DNA of 64,000 nucleotides from DGNJ01 sp002388905. Its GTDB lineage: Bacteria > Pseudomonadota > Gammaproteobacteria > Pseudomonadales > Porticoccaceae. Position numbers and translations under genes: made by a program. The stretch lies in NCBI GenBank assembly GCA_036843405.1, contig DAITSJ010000011.1:1-64000 (forward strand). The letters are read 5' to 3'. Below, one piece after another: positions 19,813-28,127 of the stretch. The notes under the pieces were generated by a model, which was not told the DNA's origin, searched no databases, and was given only the letters and a program-made list of their open reading frames with translations. The stretch's first letter is position 1. The number at the start of each line of letters is the position of its first letter.

Positions 19813-20946
19813 ATGGTAAAACGATACTGGTGGCCCGGATTCTTGTGGGTACTCTTCCTGCCGGTGCTTGGCGAAACCCACGATCCCTCGGCAGCAGCGC
19901 TTATCCGGCAGCTCGACCTGGATGAGAGTGCCAGCCCCGCTTCGGCACATGCACGCTGGTCGACGCCGAAAAAAATAGTGGTGAGCCTACCGGGAAGGCT
20001 TGCCGCCCTGCCTGAGGTCGAGTCACGTTTCCGCGATGTGGCGGGGAATGCCGAACTGATATTTATCCGCACCGGATGGGGCCAGCCCCTGGACAAAAGC
20101 CTGGTCGGGGATGCCGACGCGGTCATCGGCTTCTGCCACCCCGACACCCTGTCCCGGGCCAAACAACTGGTCTGGCTGCATAGTTTCAGTGTCGGGGTGG
20201 ATCGCTGCCTGGCGGTTCCGGATGCCGTCGCCGATCGCTTGCTGGTTACCAACAACCAGCGCCTGTCCGGGCCCAATATCGCCGAGCATGTCATGGCCAT
20301 GATGCTTTCCCTGGGTCGCGGACTGCCCCTGGCGCACGATGCCCAGGCCCGGGAGCAATGGCAGCGCGGCATTGTCGACCAGGCGCCGATCCGCGAGTTC
20401 AGCGGCCGGACCCTGCTGGTGGCGGGCCTTGGCGGCATCGGCACCGAGGTGGCGAGGCGGGCCCACGGCCTGGGTATGCGGGTCCTGGCGACACGCCACT
20501 CGGGCCGTTACGGGCCGGATTTTGTCGACTACGTCGGACTTTCCCACGAACTGAAAAAACTGGCCGCTGAAGCGGATGTGGTGGTCAATGCCCTGCCGTT
20601 GACCGATGAGACCATTGGCCTGTTCGACGCGGATTTCTTCGAAGCGGTCAAGCAGGGGGCGTTTTTTATCAGCGTCGGTCGGGGCCGCAGTACCGTAACC
20701 GACGATCTTGTGGCAGCTCTCGCAGCCGGTCGACTGGGCGGTGCCGGCCTGGATGTCACCGATCCGGAACCGTTGCCGTCCGGTCATCCGCTGTGGGGCC
20801 TGGACAATGTCATTATCACGCCTCATATCGCCGGCTACTCGCCGCGCCACACCGAACGGCAGGTGACCGTGGCTGTCGAGAACCTGCGCCGCTATGTGGC
20901 GGGCGAGCCCTTGCTCAGTCCCGTCGACTTGAAAGCCGGCTACTGA
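19813..20946 (+). CDS. D-2-hydroxyacid dehydrogenase with an N-terminal signal-like segment
   Basis: 377 residues, NAD-dependent D-isomer-specific 2-hydroxyacid dehydrogenase. Nucleotide-binding turn VAGLGGIGTEV near residues 202-212, catalytic Arg in SVGRGRST (about 290), Glu in DPEPLPSG (about 318) and His in ITPHIAGYSP (about 338) are all present. Unusually it begins MVKRYWWPGFLWVLFLPVLGETHDP, a signal-peptide-like stretch (residues 1-21) before a roughly 30-residue linker. Starting later would lose nothing of the fold, but no in-frame ATG with a better ribosome site is seen before residue 200. Export of an NAD enzyme would be odd; membrane anchoring is possible. It follows iorB by 37 bases. 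Confidence 0.85.
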   Translation: MVKRYWWPGFLWVLFLPVLGETHDPSAAALIRQLDLDESASPASAHARWSTPKKIVVSLPGRLAALPEVESRFRDVAGNAELIFIRTGWGQPLDKSLVGDADAVIGFCHPDTLSRAKQLVWLHSFSVGVDRCLAVPDAVADRLLVTNNQRLSGPNIAEHVMAMMLSLGRGLPLAHDAQAREQWQRGIVDQAPIREFSGRTLLVAGLGGIGTEVARRAHGLGMRVLATRHSGRYGPDFVDYVGLSHELKKLAAEADVVVNALPLTDETIGLFDADFFEAVKQGAFFISVGRGRSTVTDDLVAALAAGRLGGAGLDVTDPEPLPSGHPLWGLDNVIITPHIAGYSPRHTERQVTVAVENLRRYVAGEPLLSPVDLKAGY

Positions 20947-20952
20947 ATCCTC

Positions 20953-21603
20953 TCAGCCGCCGACAATGGGGCTCAGGGTCAGTTCCACACGGCGGTTGCT
21001 GGCCCGGCCCGCGGTCGTGTCGTTGTCCGCCACCGGGTCGGCCTCCCCGTAACCCACCACCACCAGTCGGCGGGGGCTGATGCCTTTGCCGGCCAGGTAG
21101 CGTCCCACCGCCAGGGCCCTCTGTTCGGAGAGGCGCTGGTTATAGCCGCTGTCGCCCCGGTTGTCCGTGTATCCGCCGATCGACACCAGTGTCTTGCGGT
21201 ATTCGTCGAGCACTTTGGCGATATTGTCGAGAAAAGGCAGCACTTCCGGGTGAAGGCGGGCGCTGTCGGAGGGGAACATGGTCGTACCCGGCAGCATCGC
21301 GGTGATGCGTTCGCCGGTGCGATTGATGACCACGTCGGTTTTGGCAAAAAACTGGCGGAACCGCGCTTCCTGTACATCCATGTAATAGCCGACTTCGTGT
21401 GCGGCCAGGGGAGAAAAACCGGCCTCGACAAGATTCTGCCGTCGCGTCTGATCCGGATTCTCGCCCCTGGCGATGGTGACTCCGGAGTCGGCATTCCGGG
21501 TATCGGAAACTGCCGGCGTCCGTTTCGAGGGCAGCTCCGTGCAGGCCGAGATCATCACCCCTGAAATCAGTAAAACGGTGGCTAGTAGTTGATTGCTTCT
21601 CAA
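20953..21603 (-). CDS. OmpA-family lipoprotein
   Basis: 216 residues. A lipoprotein signal ends in the lipobox ISAC near residue 20, and the C-terminal OmpA-like peptidoglycan-binding domain contains MFPSDSARLHPEVLPFL, GGYTDNRGDSGYNQRLSEQRALAVGRYL, VGYGEADPVADNDT and NRRVEL. The middle reads GEITAMLPGTTMF-like before the domain. The start is TTG at 21603, supported by GAGGGG 5-10 bases upstream; the longer frame into the EAL gene has no family sequence. Probably anchors the outer membrane to peptidoglycan. Downstream of the EAL gene on the same strand with a 76-base gap. Confidence 0.88.
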   Translation of the reverse strand: MRSNQLLATVLLISGVMISACTELPSKRTPAVSDTRNADSGVTIARGENPDQTRRQNLVEAGFSPLAAHEVGYYMDVQEARFRQFFAKTDVVINRTGERITAMLPGTTMFPSDSARLHPEVLPFLDNIAKVLDEYRKTLVSIGGYTDNRGDSGYNQRLSEQRALAVGRYLAGKGISPRRLVVVGYGEADPVADNDTTAGRASNRRVELTLSPIVGG

Positions 21604-21679
21604 TGGGACCCCTCGAATTGGCCGGTAAACGATTCGGTCCCGTTTATTGTAATCCAAAGTCCGGCGTGTGCTTCGCCCG

Positions 21680-23239
21680 TTATCCATGCCTGCGCAGGAA
21701 CCGGATGAATTGCCGGGCCGGGAGCGGGCGGCTGAAATAGAAACCCTGGCCATACTTGACGCCCTGGTCGCGCAGCCATTCGGCCTGATGTCCGGACTCG
21801 ATGCCCTCGGCAACCATCTCCAGGTGCAGTGACCGGGCCATCTCGATGACATGGGTAATCAGCCCGCTGCCGGCGGACCGGGAATCGATGGCATCGACAA
21901 AGGCCTTGTCGATCTTCAGGGTGTCGAGCTCGAAGGACTCCAGGTAGGACAGGCTCGAGTAACCGGTGCCGAAGTCGTCGATGGCCACCTGGTGGCCGCT
22001 GGCGCGGAAACCGCGGATTTTGTCGCGGGCAATTTCCGTATCGATCAACGCCCGTTCGGTAATCTCCAGCTTGATGACGGAGGCGGGCATGTTGGCTTCG
22101 GTCAGGCAGTCGGCAATGCGGGCCGGCAGTCGATCGCTTTCCAGGTCGTGGGAGGAAAGGTTGACATTGATACTCAAGTCGGGGAAGTCGCGCAACAGTT
22201 CGCTCAGGTCCCGGAGGGTCTGTTTCAGGATGGAGAGGGTGAGATCCGATACCAGGCCGGCTTCCTCGGCGGCGGGAATGAAAACCTCGGGGCTCACCAT
22301 TTCACCATCCTCCCGGCACCAGCGGGCCAGGGCCTCGGCACCCCGGCAGCGGCCGGACTCGAGATCCATCACCGGCTGGTAGGCCGCGGTGATATCGCCG
22401 TTGGCGATGGCATTGCGCAGCTCGGTGGCGAGGCTCAGGCGATGGCGGGAGTAGCGCATGATGGCGTAGACCCAGACACCCAGCAGGCCCAGCCCCAGCA
22501 AGGCAGCGGTGAACAGGCCGGGCAGGTAGCGCTTCCAGAACTGGGACATGGGCTGGACGGCGACGATATCGATGGGCAGCAGTTCCCCCAGGCTGAATCG
22601 CGACAGAATGCGGTTGTTGTCCCCGTCCACCGTCAGTCCGTGATCAAGCGTGTCCGGCGCCGGCAGCTTCGAGTCGGGAGGCATGGTCGCCATGGGTAAT
22701 CCCTCTACCCAAAGGCCCGCTTTCTGGCCATCCAGATGGACACCCTCCAGCAGCAACCGGGGATCGATGGCCACGTCGTGCTCCCCGTAGCGCATCAGGA
22801 ACAGTTGCACATCGCCGATGGCCGTCTCCGGGCCGGGCCACCAGGCGACAACCCCGGATTCGTAGATCTTGTCGGCGCGCCTGGGGGTCAGTTGGATGCC
22901 CTGTACAAAGCCGACGCCGCAGAGCCGGTCGGCGGCCTGCCAGTAACCGACCGCGCGTATATAGGGGCGGGAAACCGCCGCCTCCTGCAAGTGGCGGAGG
23001 TGCGGATTGGAGCAGGGTTGAACGTCGAGGCCGTTGAACCGTTCGAGCATGTCCCGGGCGTCGATAATGGCCGTCTCGGTCTGTTCGCCGAGACTGCGTG
23101 CCAGCTCCCGGATGCGGTGCTCCTCGGCGATCACGGATTCCCGCCACAGATACCAGGTAAGCAGGGCAAAGAGCAGCGCCGCGCCGCCCAGGGACCCGGC
23201 GAGGAGGCTGCCCATTATTTTGTCCTGGCGGGCGGTCAT
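21680..23239 (-). CDS. CSS-motif EAL-domain cyclic-di-GMP phosphodiesterase
   Basis: 519 residues. An N-terminal membrane helix (about 10-32) and a second (about 240-262) flank a periplasmic CSS-type sensor with Cys in QPCSNPHL (about 78) and DRLCGVGF (about 107); such domains in E. coli Pde proteins sense envelope redox state through a disulfide. The cytoplasmic EAL domain (about 275-515) has EALARW, NVNLSSHDLE, KLEITERALI, DDFGTGYSSLSYLE, LKIDKAFV and AEGIESGHQ, a complete set for hydrolysis of cyclic di-GMP. Divergent from the btu operon. Confidence 0.9.
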   Translation of the reverse strand: MTARQDKIMGSLLAGSLGGAALLFALLTWYLWRESVIAEEHRIRELARSLGEQTETAIIDARDMLERFNGLDVQPCSNPHLRHLQEAAVSRPYIRAVGYWQAADRLCGVGFVQGIQLTPRRADKIYESGVVAWWPGPETAIGDVQLFLMRYGEHDVAIDPRLLLEGVHLDGQKAGLWVEGLPMATMPPDSKLPAPDTLDHGLTVDGDNNRILSRFSLGELLPIDIVAVQPMSQFWKRYLPGLFTAALLGLGLLGVWVYAIMRYSRHRLSLATELRNAIANGDITAAYQPVMDLESGRCRGAEALARWCREDGEMVSPEVFIPAAEEAGLVSDLTLSILKQTLRDLSELLRDFPDLSINVNLSSHDLESDRLPARIADCLTEANMPASVIKLEITERALIDTEIARDKIRGFRASGHQVAIDDFGTGYSSLSYLESFELDTLKIDKAFVDAIDSRSAGSGLITHVIEMARSLHLEMVAEGIESGHQAEWLRDQGVKYGQGFYFSRPLPARQFIRFLRRHG

Positions 23240-23480
23240 CGGAAACTGCCGGCTCCGGTCGGGTGGTTGACTCTCATGCTGATCGGCTCATCCTGGTTGC
23301 TGGCCCCGTATGGCAGCGTCATCTTAGTCTGCAACACCCGCCATGTACCACCCGTTGGCGAACAGCGTGTTTCGCGTCGCGGGCATATCGATACCGGGAA
23401 CCATCAAAGAAAGGCCTCATTCCCGCTTTATCGATCATTTGACCGCTCTTGGACGGAGGCTATACAATTCGTCGCCTGCA

Positions 23481-23682
23481 TCAGGTGCCTGTTCGCCCTT
23501 CCTTTGCCGGGAAGGGCTGGAACAGGGTAAACGGGAAGTTTGGTGCGTCGCGGCACGTTTTCGATCCAGTTCCAAGGCCGCCGCCGACAATGCCAACGCT
23601 GCCCCCGCAACGGTAAAGGAGTCGCCATCGAGCGGCTCTCAAGCCCGAAACCGGCCTGGCGATCGCGCAATTGGCGCGATCG
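23481..23682 (+). ncRNA. Cobalamin riboswitch with downstream hairpin
   Basis: The leader of btuB carries the conserved cobalamin aptamer elements: AGGTGCC (23483-23489), GGGTAAACGGGAAGTTTGGTG (within 23524-23544), GCTGCCCCCGCAACGGTAA (23598-23616, the B12 box-type core) and AAGCCCGAAACCGGCCT (23641-23657). Immediately after, CGATCGCGC (23660-23668) and GCGCGATCG (23674-23682) form a perfect nine-base stem. There is no T tract after this stem, so control is more likely at translation or through a distant element (inference). Adenosylcobalamin binding is expected to turn down btuB and the operon. Confidence 0.93.
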
Positions 23683-23812
23683 CGGTATGCAGAACTGCAA
23701 CGATGAAGCGGAGGGCTTTGTCGGTGGTAATCTGCCTGTCCCTTTCGGCGCTCGCCACTCTCACCCCCTCCCTCAATCATTGTTTTCGTTATCTACAGAT
23801 TGAGGACTAATT

Positions 23813-25786
23813 GTGAAAAAACTGAATTCTATTTCCCGCACGCCGGTGTTTTCCCGGCGCCCGATCCGGTCCATTGCCATGCTCGCCACCCTGATGCCGA
23901 TGGGAGTTTCGGCCGAACCGTTGGCGGAACGGCAATTCGAGGAGGTCGTGGTGACAGCCTCGTACCTGCCCATTGCGCCTGCCCGCTCGGGCAATGCCAT
24001 CACGGTTATTGACCGGGAGACCCTGGAAAACAGGTCACCCCTGGCGGTTACCGAGGTGCTCAGGGATGTGCCCGGCATTGCCGTGAGCCGCAACGGTATG
24101 CTCGGTTCCTCTACTCAGCTCCGGGTTCGGGGTGCCGAGGCCAATCAGTTGCTGGTGCTGATCGACGGCGTCGAGGCTAACGACCCGTCCCAGGGCGATG
24201 AATTTAACTGGGGGACCCTGACCGCCGACCAGATAGAGCGCATCGAGGTGGTGCGGGGCCCCCAGAGCGCCCTCCAGGGCAGCGATGCCATGGCCGGCGT
24301 GATCAATATTATTACCCGCAGCGCGGAGTCGCCCTACCAGGTTTCCCTTTCCTCCGAGGCGGGCAGCTTCGGCACCCGCCGCCTGGGCGCGAGCCTGGGC
24401 CACAAAGGCGAAAAATTCGATATCCGCCTCGGCATAAGCGATCTGGATTCCGACGGAGAAAATATCAGCCGGGCGGGCGACGAAAAAGACGGCTACGAGA
24501 ATACGACCATCAACCTAAAGGGCGGCTGGCAACTGTCGGAAAGCCTGCGCCTGGGCTTTTCGGGGCGCCAGCACGAAGGGCGCAACGAGTTCGATGCTGT
24601 CGATTCGGTGGTCACCGGCCTGCCCGCGGATGCCCCCCTGGTTTCCGAGTTCCGCAACCGCACTGCACAGGTCCAGCTGGATTATGGCCTTTTCGACGGA
24701 GCCTGGCAGCACAGCCTGATGTACGCATTGACGGAGAACGACAACGAAAGCTTCGACGGTGGTATTTCCAGCGGCGATACGCAGTCGGAGAAAAACCAGT
24801 ACCGCTACCTGAGCTCACTATTGTGGGCGGATGGCAGCCAGCGGCTGACGTTCCTGGCCGAGCGGGAAGAGGAGGATTTCTCCCAGCGAGGCCCTGTGTC
24901 TTTCGGGCTCGATCCCGACCAGGATCGAGAACGTGAAACCGACAGCCTGGCGCTGGAATACCGGGGCACCTTCATGGAGCGGCTAACCCTGGCGGCCAGC
25001 ATCCGCCACGACGACAATTCGCGATTCGACGATGCCGACACCGAGCGTCTGGAAGCGAGTTACCAGGTGCTGCCGGCAACCCGGCTGCGGGCGGCATGGG
25101 GCACCGCGGTCAAGAATCCCACGTTCACCGAGTTGTTCGGGTTTTATCCCAGTACCTTCCTGGGCAATCCCGCGTTGCAGCCGGAAGAGTCGGAAAGCTG
25201 GGAGTTGGGGCTCGATCAGCAATTGTTGGATCACCGGCTCGATCTTTCCCTGACCTGGTTCCAGGCGGAACTGGAGAACGAGATCGACGGCTTTGTCTTC
25301 GACCCCGCCACTTTCCTGTTTACCGCGCGCAATCTGTCGGGCACCAGCCGGCGACAGGGCGTCGAGGCATCGCTGCGAGCCAGGCTGACATCGACCCTGA
25401 CTCTCGACGCCGCCTACACCTATACCGATGCGACCGAGGAAGACAGAGCCACGGGCGACAGAGTGGATGAACTGCGCCGGCCCCGCCATACCGGCAGTGT
25501 CACCCTGGCCTGGCAGGCAACGCCAGCACTCCAGCTCAACGCCAATGCCCAGTACACCGGCGACCAGCGCGACCGATTCTTCCCGCCGTTCCCGCAGCCG
25601 TCGCGGTTGGTGGAGATGAACGCCTACACCCTGGTCAACCTGAATGCCAACTTCAGTGTTACCGATAATCTGGGCCTTTACCTGCGTCTGCAGAATGCCC
25701 TGAATGAGGACTACGAAGAGGTCTATGGCTACCAGACGCCGGATTTCGGCGCCTTCGCCGGCGTGCGCTGGCGCTTTGCCCGGTAA
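23813..25786 (+). CDS. btuB: TonB-dependent vitamin B12 receptor BtuB
   Basis: 657-residue outer-membrane receptor. Signal peptide to about residue 34 (VSA before EP), TonB box EEVVVTA near 43-49, plug domain with VLRDVPGIAV, LRVRGAEANQLLVLIDGVEANDPS and IERIEVVRGPQSALQGSDAMAGVINI (to about 166), then a 22-strand barrel ending with the aromatic-terminal VRWRFAR. Start GTG 23813 with GAGGA at 23802-23806. The cobalamin riboswitch upstream and BtuCDF/CobO downstream fix the substrate as cobalamin or related corrinoids. Confidence 0.95.
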   Translation: MKKLNSISRTPVFSRRPIRSIAMLATLMPMGVSAEPLAERQFEEVVVTASYLPIAPARSGNAITVIDRETLENRSPLAVTEVLRDVPGIAVSRNGMLGSSTQLRVRGAEANQLLVLIDGVEANDPSQGDEFNWGTLTADQIERIEVVRGPQSALQGSDAMAGVINIITRSAESPYQVSLSSEAGSFGTRRLGASLGHKGEKFDIRLGISDLDSDGENISRAGDEKDGYENTTINLKGGWQLSESLRLGFSGRQHEGRNEFDAVDSVVTGLPADAPLVSEFRNRTAQVQLDYGLFDGAWQHSLMYALTENDNESFDGGISSGDTQSEKNQYRYLSSLLWADGSQRLTFLAEREEEDFSQRGPVSFGLDPDQDRERETDSLALEYRGTFMERLTLAASIRHDDNSRFDDADTERLEASYQVLPATRLRAAWGTAVKNPTFTELFGFYPSTFLGNPALQPEESESWELGLDQQLLDHRLDLSLTWFQAELENEIDGFVFDPATFLFTARNLSGTSRRQGVEASLRARLTSTLTLDAAYTYTDATEEDRATGDRVDELRRPRHTGSVTLAWQATPALQLNANAQYTGDQRDRFFPPFPQPSRLVEMNAYTLVNLNANFSVTDNLGLYLRLQNALNEDYEEVYGYQTPDFGAFAGVRWRFAR

Positions 25787-25791
25787 CCGCC

Positions 25792-26490
25792 ATGACGCAA
25801 GCGTCGATGGATAAACGCCGGCGTGTGCTCCTGTCCTGGAGCAGCGGCAAGGACTCCGCCTGGACCTTGCACCGGCTGCGCCAGATGCCGGAGGTGGAGG
25901 TAGTGGGTTTGCTTACGACCGTCAACGGCCACTTCGGGCGCTCCGCCATTCACGGCGTGCGCCAGAAGCTGGTGCGGCGCCAGGCGGCGGCCACCGGGCT
26001 GGTTCTGTTCGAGGTACCGTTGCCGTGGCCCTGCAGCAATGCCGATTACGAGAAGCTTATGGGCGAGGCCCTGGAGGCGTGCCGCGCCCGCTTTGCCATG
26101 GATACGGTGGCTTTCGGCGACCTCTTCCTCGAAGATGTGCGCAGCTACCGGGAGGAACGCATGGCCGGCACGGGACTCGGGCTCCTGTTTCCGCTCTGGG
26201 GAACCCCCACGGCGCGACTTGCCCGGGAAATGATCGATGGCGGCCTGCGCGCGCGCATCACCTGCCTGGATCCCCGCCGCGTGCCCGCTTCCCTTGCCGG
26301 TGGCGAATTCGATGCCCGGCTGCTCGAGGCATTGCCCCGGGAGGTGGATCCCTGTGGCGAGAATGGCGAGTTCCATACCTTCGTCTGGGACGGACCCATG
26401 TTTCGCCGGCCGGTGACGGTGGCCGGCGGCGAGGTGGTTAACCGGGATGGTTTCGTCTACGCCGACCTGATACCGGAGGATGGCGGGTGA
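25792..26490 (+). CDS. DUF71/COG2102 adenine nucleotide alpha-hydrolase, B12-linked
   Basis: 232 residues. The PP-loop ATPase signature VLLSWSSGKDSAWTLHRL is at about residues 10-27, followed by family landmarks VVGLLTTVNGHFGRSAIHGV, VAFGDLFLEDVRSYRE, LFPLWGTPTARLAREMIDGGLRA and the C-terminal PCGENGEFHTFVWDGPMF. The eukaryotic and archaeal relatives make diphthamide, but bacteria lack diphthamide; a bacterial subgroup of DUF71 has been predicted to act in B12 salvage from its operon neighbours. Here it is five bases after btuB and overlaps the next gene, which fits that subgroup. Reaction unknown. Confidence 0.85.
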   Translation: MTQASMDKRRRVLLSWSSGKDSAWTLHRLRQMPEVEVVGLLTTVNGHFGRSAIHGVRQKLVRRQAAATGLVLFEVPLPWPCSNADYEKLMGEALEACRARFAMDTVAFGDLFLEDVRSYREERMAGTGLGLLFPLWGTPTARLAREMIDGGLRARITCLDPRRVPASLAGGEFDARLLEALPREVDPCGENGEFHTFVWDGPMFRRPVTVAGGEVVNRDGFVYADLIPEDGG

Positions 26491-27434
26491 AAATCGTATC
26501 CCTGCTTCCCAGCGCCACGGAACTGCTCTGCGGCATCGGTTTGCGGGAGCAGTTGGTGGGCGTGTCCCACGAGTGCGATTACCCGGCCTCGGTCCGGGAC
26601 CTGCCCGTGGTTACCCGTTCGCGGATTCCACCGGGGCTGGCCAGCCGGGCCATCGATACCCTGGTCACGGAGCAGCTTGAAAGCGACGCTGCCCTCTACA
26701 GCCTGGAAATGGACAGGTTGATGGCGCTGGCCCCGGACCTGATCGTCACCCAGGCCCTTTGCGATGTCTGCGCTGTCTCCGGCAACGAAGTTGCCCGTGC
26801 CCTGGACCGCCTGCCGGGCCAGCCACGGGTAGTCAACCTGGAGCCGGTGTGTCTGGACGATGTGCTGGCGACCGTTGATCGGGTTGCCGAGGCCGCCGGC
26901 GTCCCGGCCGCCGGCAGGTGCTATGGCGCCCGGTTGCGGGACAGAATCGACCGCGTGGGGGCACGTTCCGGGGCCATTCCCCGGTCCCGCCGACCCAGGG
27001 TGGCCCTGCTCGACTGGCTCGACCCCCTGTTTGATGGCGGCCACTGGTGCCCGGAACTGATCGAACTGGCGGGCGGACGCCCGTGCCTGGGCGACAGGCA
27101 GACCCCTTCCCGCCGCAGGACCTGGACGGACCTGGTCGATTCGGCTCCGGAAGTCATCGTCATCGCCCTGTGCGGTTTCGATATCGATCGCTCGCTGACG
27201 GATGTGGAGAGATTTTTTGCCGACCCGCGATTCGGGCGTCTGTGGCGCACCTGCCGGCCCCGGGTCTACCTGGTGGACGGCAATGCCTATTTCAGCCGCC
27301 CGGGCCCCCGGCTGGTGGACAGTCTGGAAATCATGGCCCATGCTCTGCATCCATCCCTGCACCCGTTGCCCGCCGGCCTGGCGCCGGCTCTGGCGATGAA
27401 CCCTGAACAAACCCTGGAGAATGATCATGGCTGA
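26487..27434 (+). CDS. BtuF-like cobalamin-binding protein without signal peptide
   Basis: 315 residues of the periplasmic-binding-protein fold seen in BtuF: IVSLLPSATELLCGIGLREQLVGVSHECDYP (about 3-33), LAPDLIVTQALCDVCAVS (about 86-103), and a C-terminal lobe with LDWLDPLFDGGHWCPELIELAGG and VIVIALCGFD. It starts directly at MKIVSLLPSATE with no signal peptide, so it should remain in the cytoplasm. A second, secreted BtuF-type gene closes the operon. Overlaps its upstream neighbour by 4 bases and cobO by 8. A cytosolic corrinoid carrier or sensor role is inference. Confidence 0.85.
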   Translation: MKIVSLLPSATELLCGIGLREQLVGVSHECDYPASVRDLPVVTRSRIPPGLASRAIDTLVTEQLESDAALYSLEMDRLMALAPDLIVTQALCDVCAVSGNEVARALDRLPGQPRVVNLEPVCLDDVLATVDRVAEAAGVPAAGRCYGARLRDRIDRVGARSGAIPRSRRPRVALLDWLDPLFDGGHWCPELIELAGGRPCLGDRQTPSRRRTWTDLVDSAPEVIVIALCGFDIDRSLTDVERFFADPRFGRLWRTCRPRVYLVDGNAYFSRPGPRLVDSLEIMAHALHPSLHPLPAGLAPALAMNPEQTLENDHG

Positions 27435-28041
27435 GCAGAGCGACAAAAGAGAGCAGGCCCATCGTAGGAAAATGCAGAAACTCAAGGAGAGTGTCGACAG
27501 CGGCATTGCCGCGGCCGCCACCGACCGGGGTGTGTTGATCCTGCTTACCGGCAACGGCAAGGGTAAGTCCAGTTCCGCCTTCGGCATGGTCATGCGCGCC
27601 CTGGGCTACGGTTACAAGGTCGGCGTCATACAGTTCATCAAAGGTGAACAGCTGTCCGGTGAGGAAATCTATCTGCGCGACCATTGCCCCCAGGTGGATT
27701 TCCACCAGATGGGTACCGGCTTCACCTGGGACACCCAGGACCGGTCCGGCGATATTGCCGCCGCGGAAAGAACCTGGGAGCAGGCCCGGCGAATGCTCGC
27801 CGATGACAGTTACCACCTGGTGGTACTGGACGAACTGACCTACATGCTCAGTTTCAAGTACCTGGACGAACAGCAGGTCCTGGACGCCCTGAAAAACCGT
27901 CCACAGAACCAGAGCGTTGTGGTGACCGGGCGCGGTGGCGGAGCGGCACTCGGCGAAATGGCGGATACGGTTTCGGAGATCCGGGAAATCAAGCACGCCT
28001 ACAATGCCGGCGTTAAGGCCCGCAGGGGCGTGGATTACTGA
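27427..28041 (+). CDS. cobO: Cob(I)yrinic acid a,c-diamide adenosyltransferase
   Basis: 204 residues of the CobA/CobO/BtuR family, which transfers the adenosyl group of ATP to cob(I)alamin or its precursors. P-loop LLTGNGKGKSSSAFGMVMRALGYG (about 38-61), VGVIQFIKGEQ, then LDELTYML and VVTGRGG toward the C-terminus, ending ...HAYNAGVKARRGVDY, a classic family ending. I chose ATG 27427 because GGAG ends 7 bases upstream; ATG 27421 is too near it. Placement among transport genes implies adenosylation of imported corrinoid. Confidence 0.94.
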   Translation: MAEQSDKREQAHRRKMQKLKESVDSGIAAAATDRGVLILLTGNGKGKSSSAFGMVMRALGYGYKVGVIQFIKGEQLSGEEIYLRDHCPQVDFHQMGTGFTWDTQDRSGDIAAAERTWEQARRMLADDSYHLVVLDELTYMLSFKYLDEQQVLDALKNRPQNQSVVVTGRGGGAALGEMADTVSEIREIKHAYNAGVKARRGVDY

Positions 28042-28127
28042 TCCATGAATCCTGCGATTGACGCGGCCCGCGATGAAAAGCCGGATTCCCGGTGGCGGCG
28101 CCTGCCCTGCCGGCGGGGAGTTCATCC

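Noticed and set aside
23343..23810. 155-codon plus-strand frame across the riboswitch region
   Set aside because: It runs through the cobalamin aptamer; the RNA conservation explains the sequence and no ribosome site is seen.
23703..23810. 35-codon frame just before btuB as a leader peptide
   Set aside because: Its ATG lacks a clear ribosome site and it has no motif; it could equally be chance between riboswitch and btuB.
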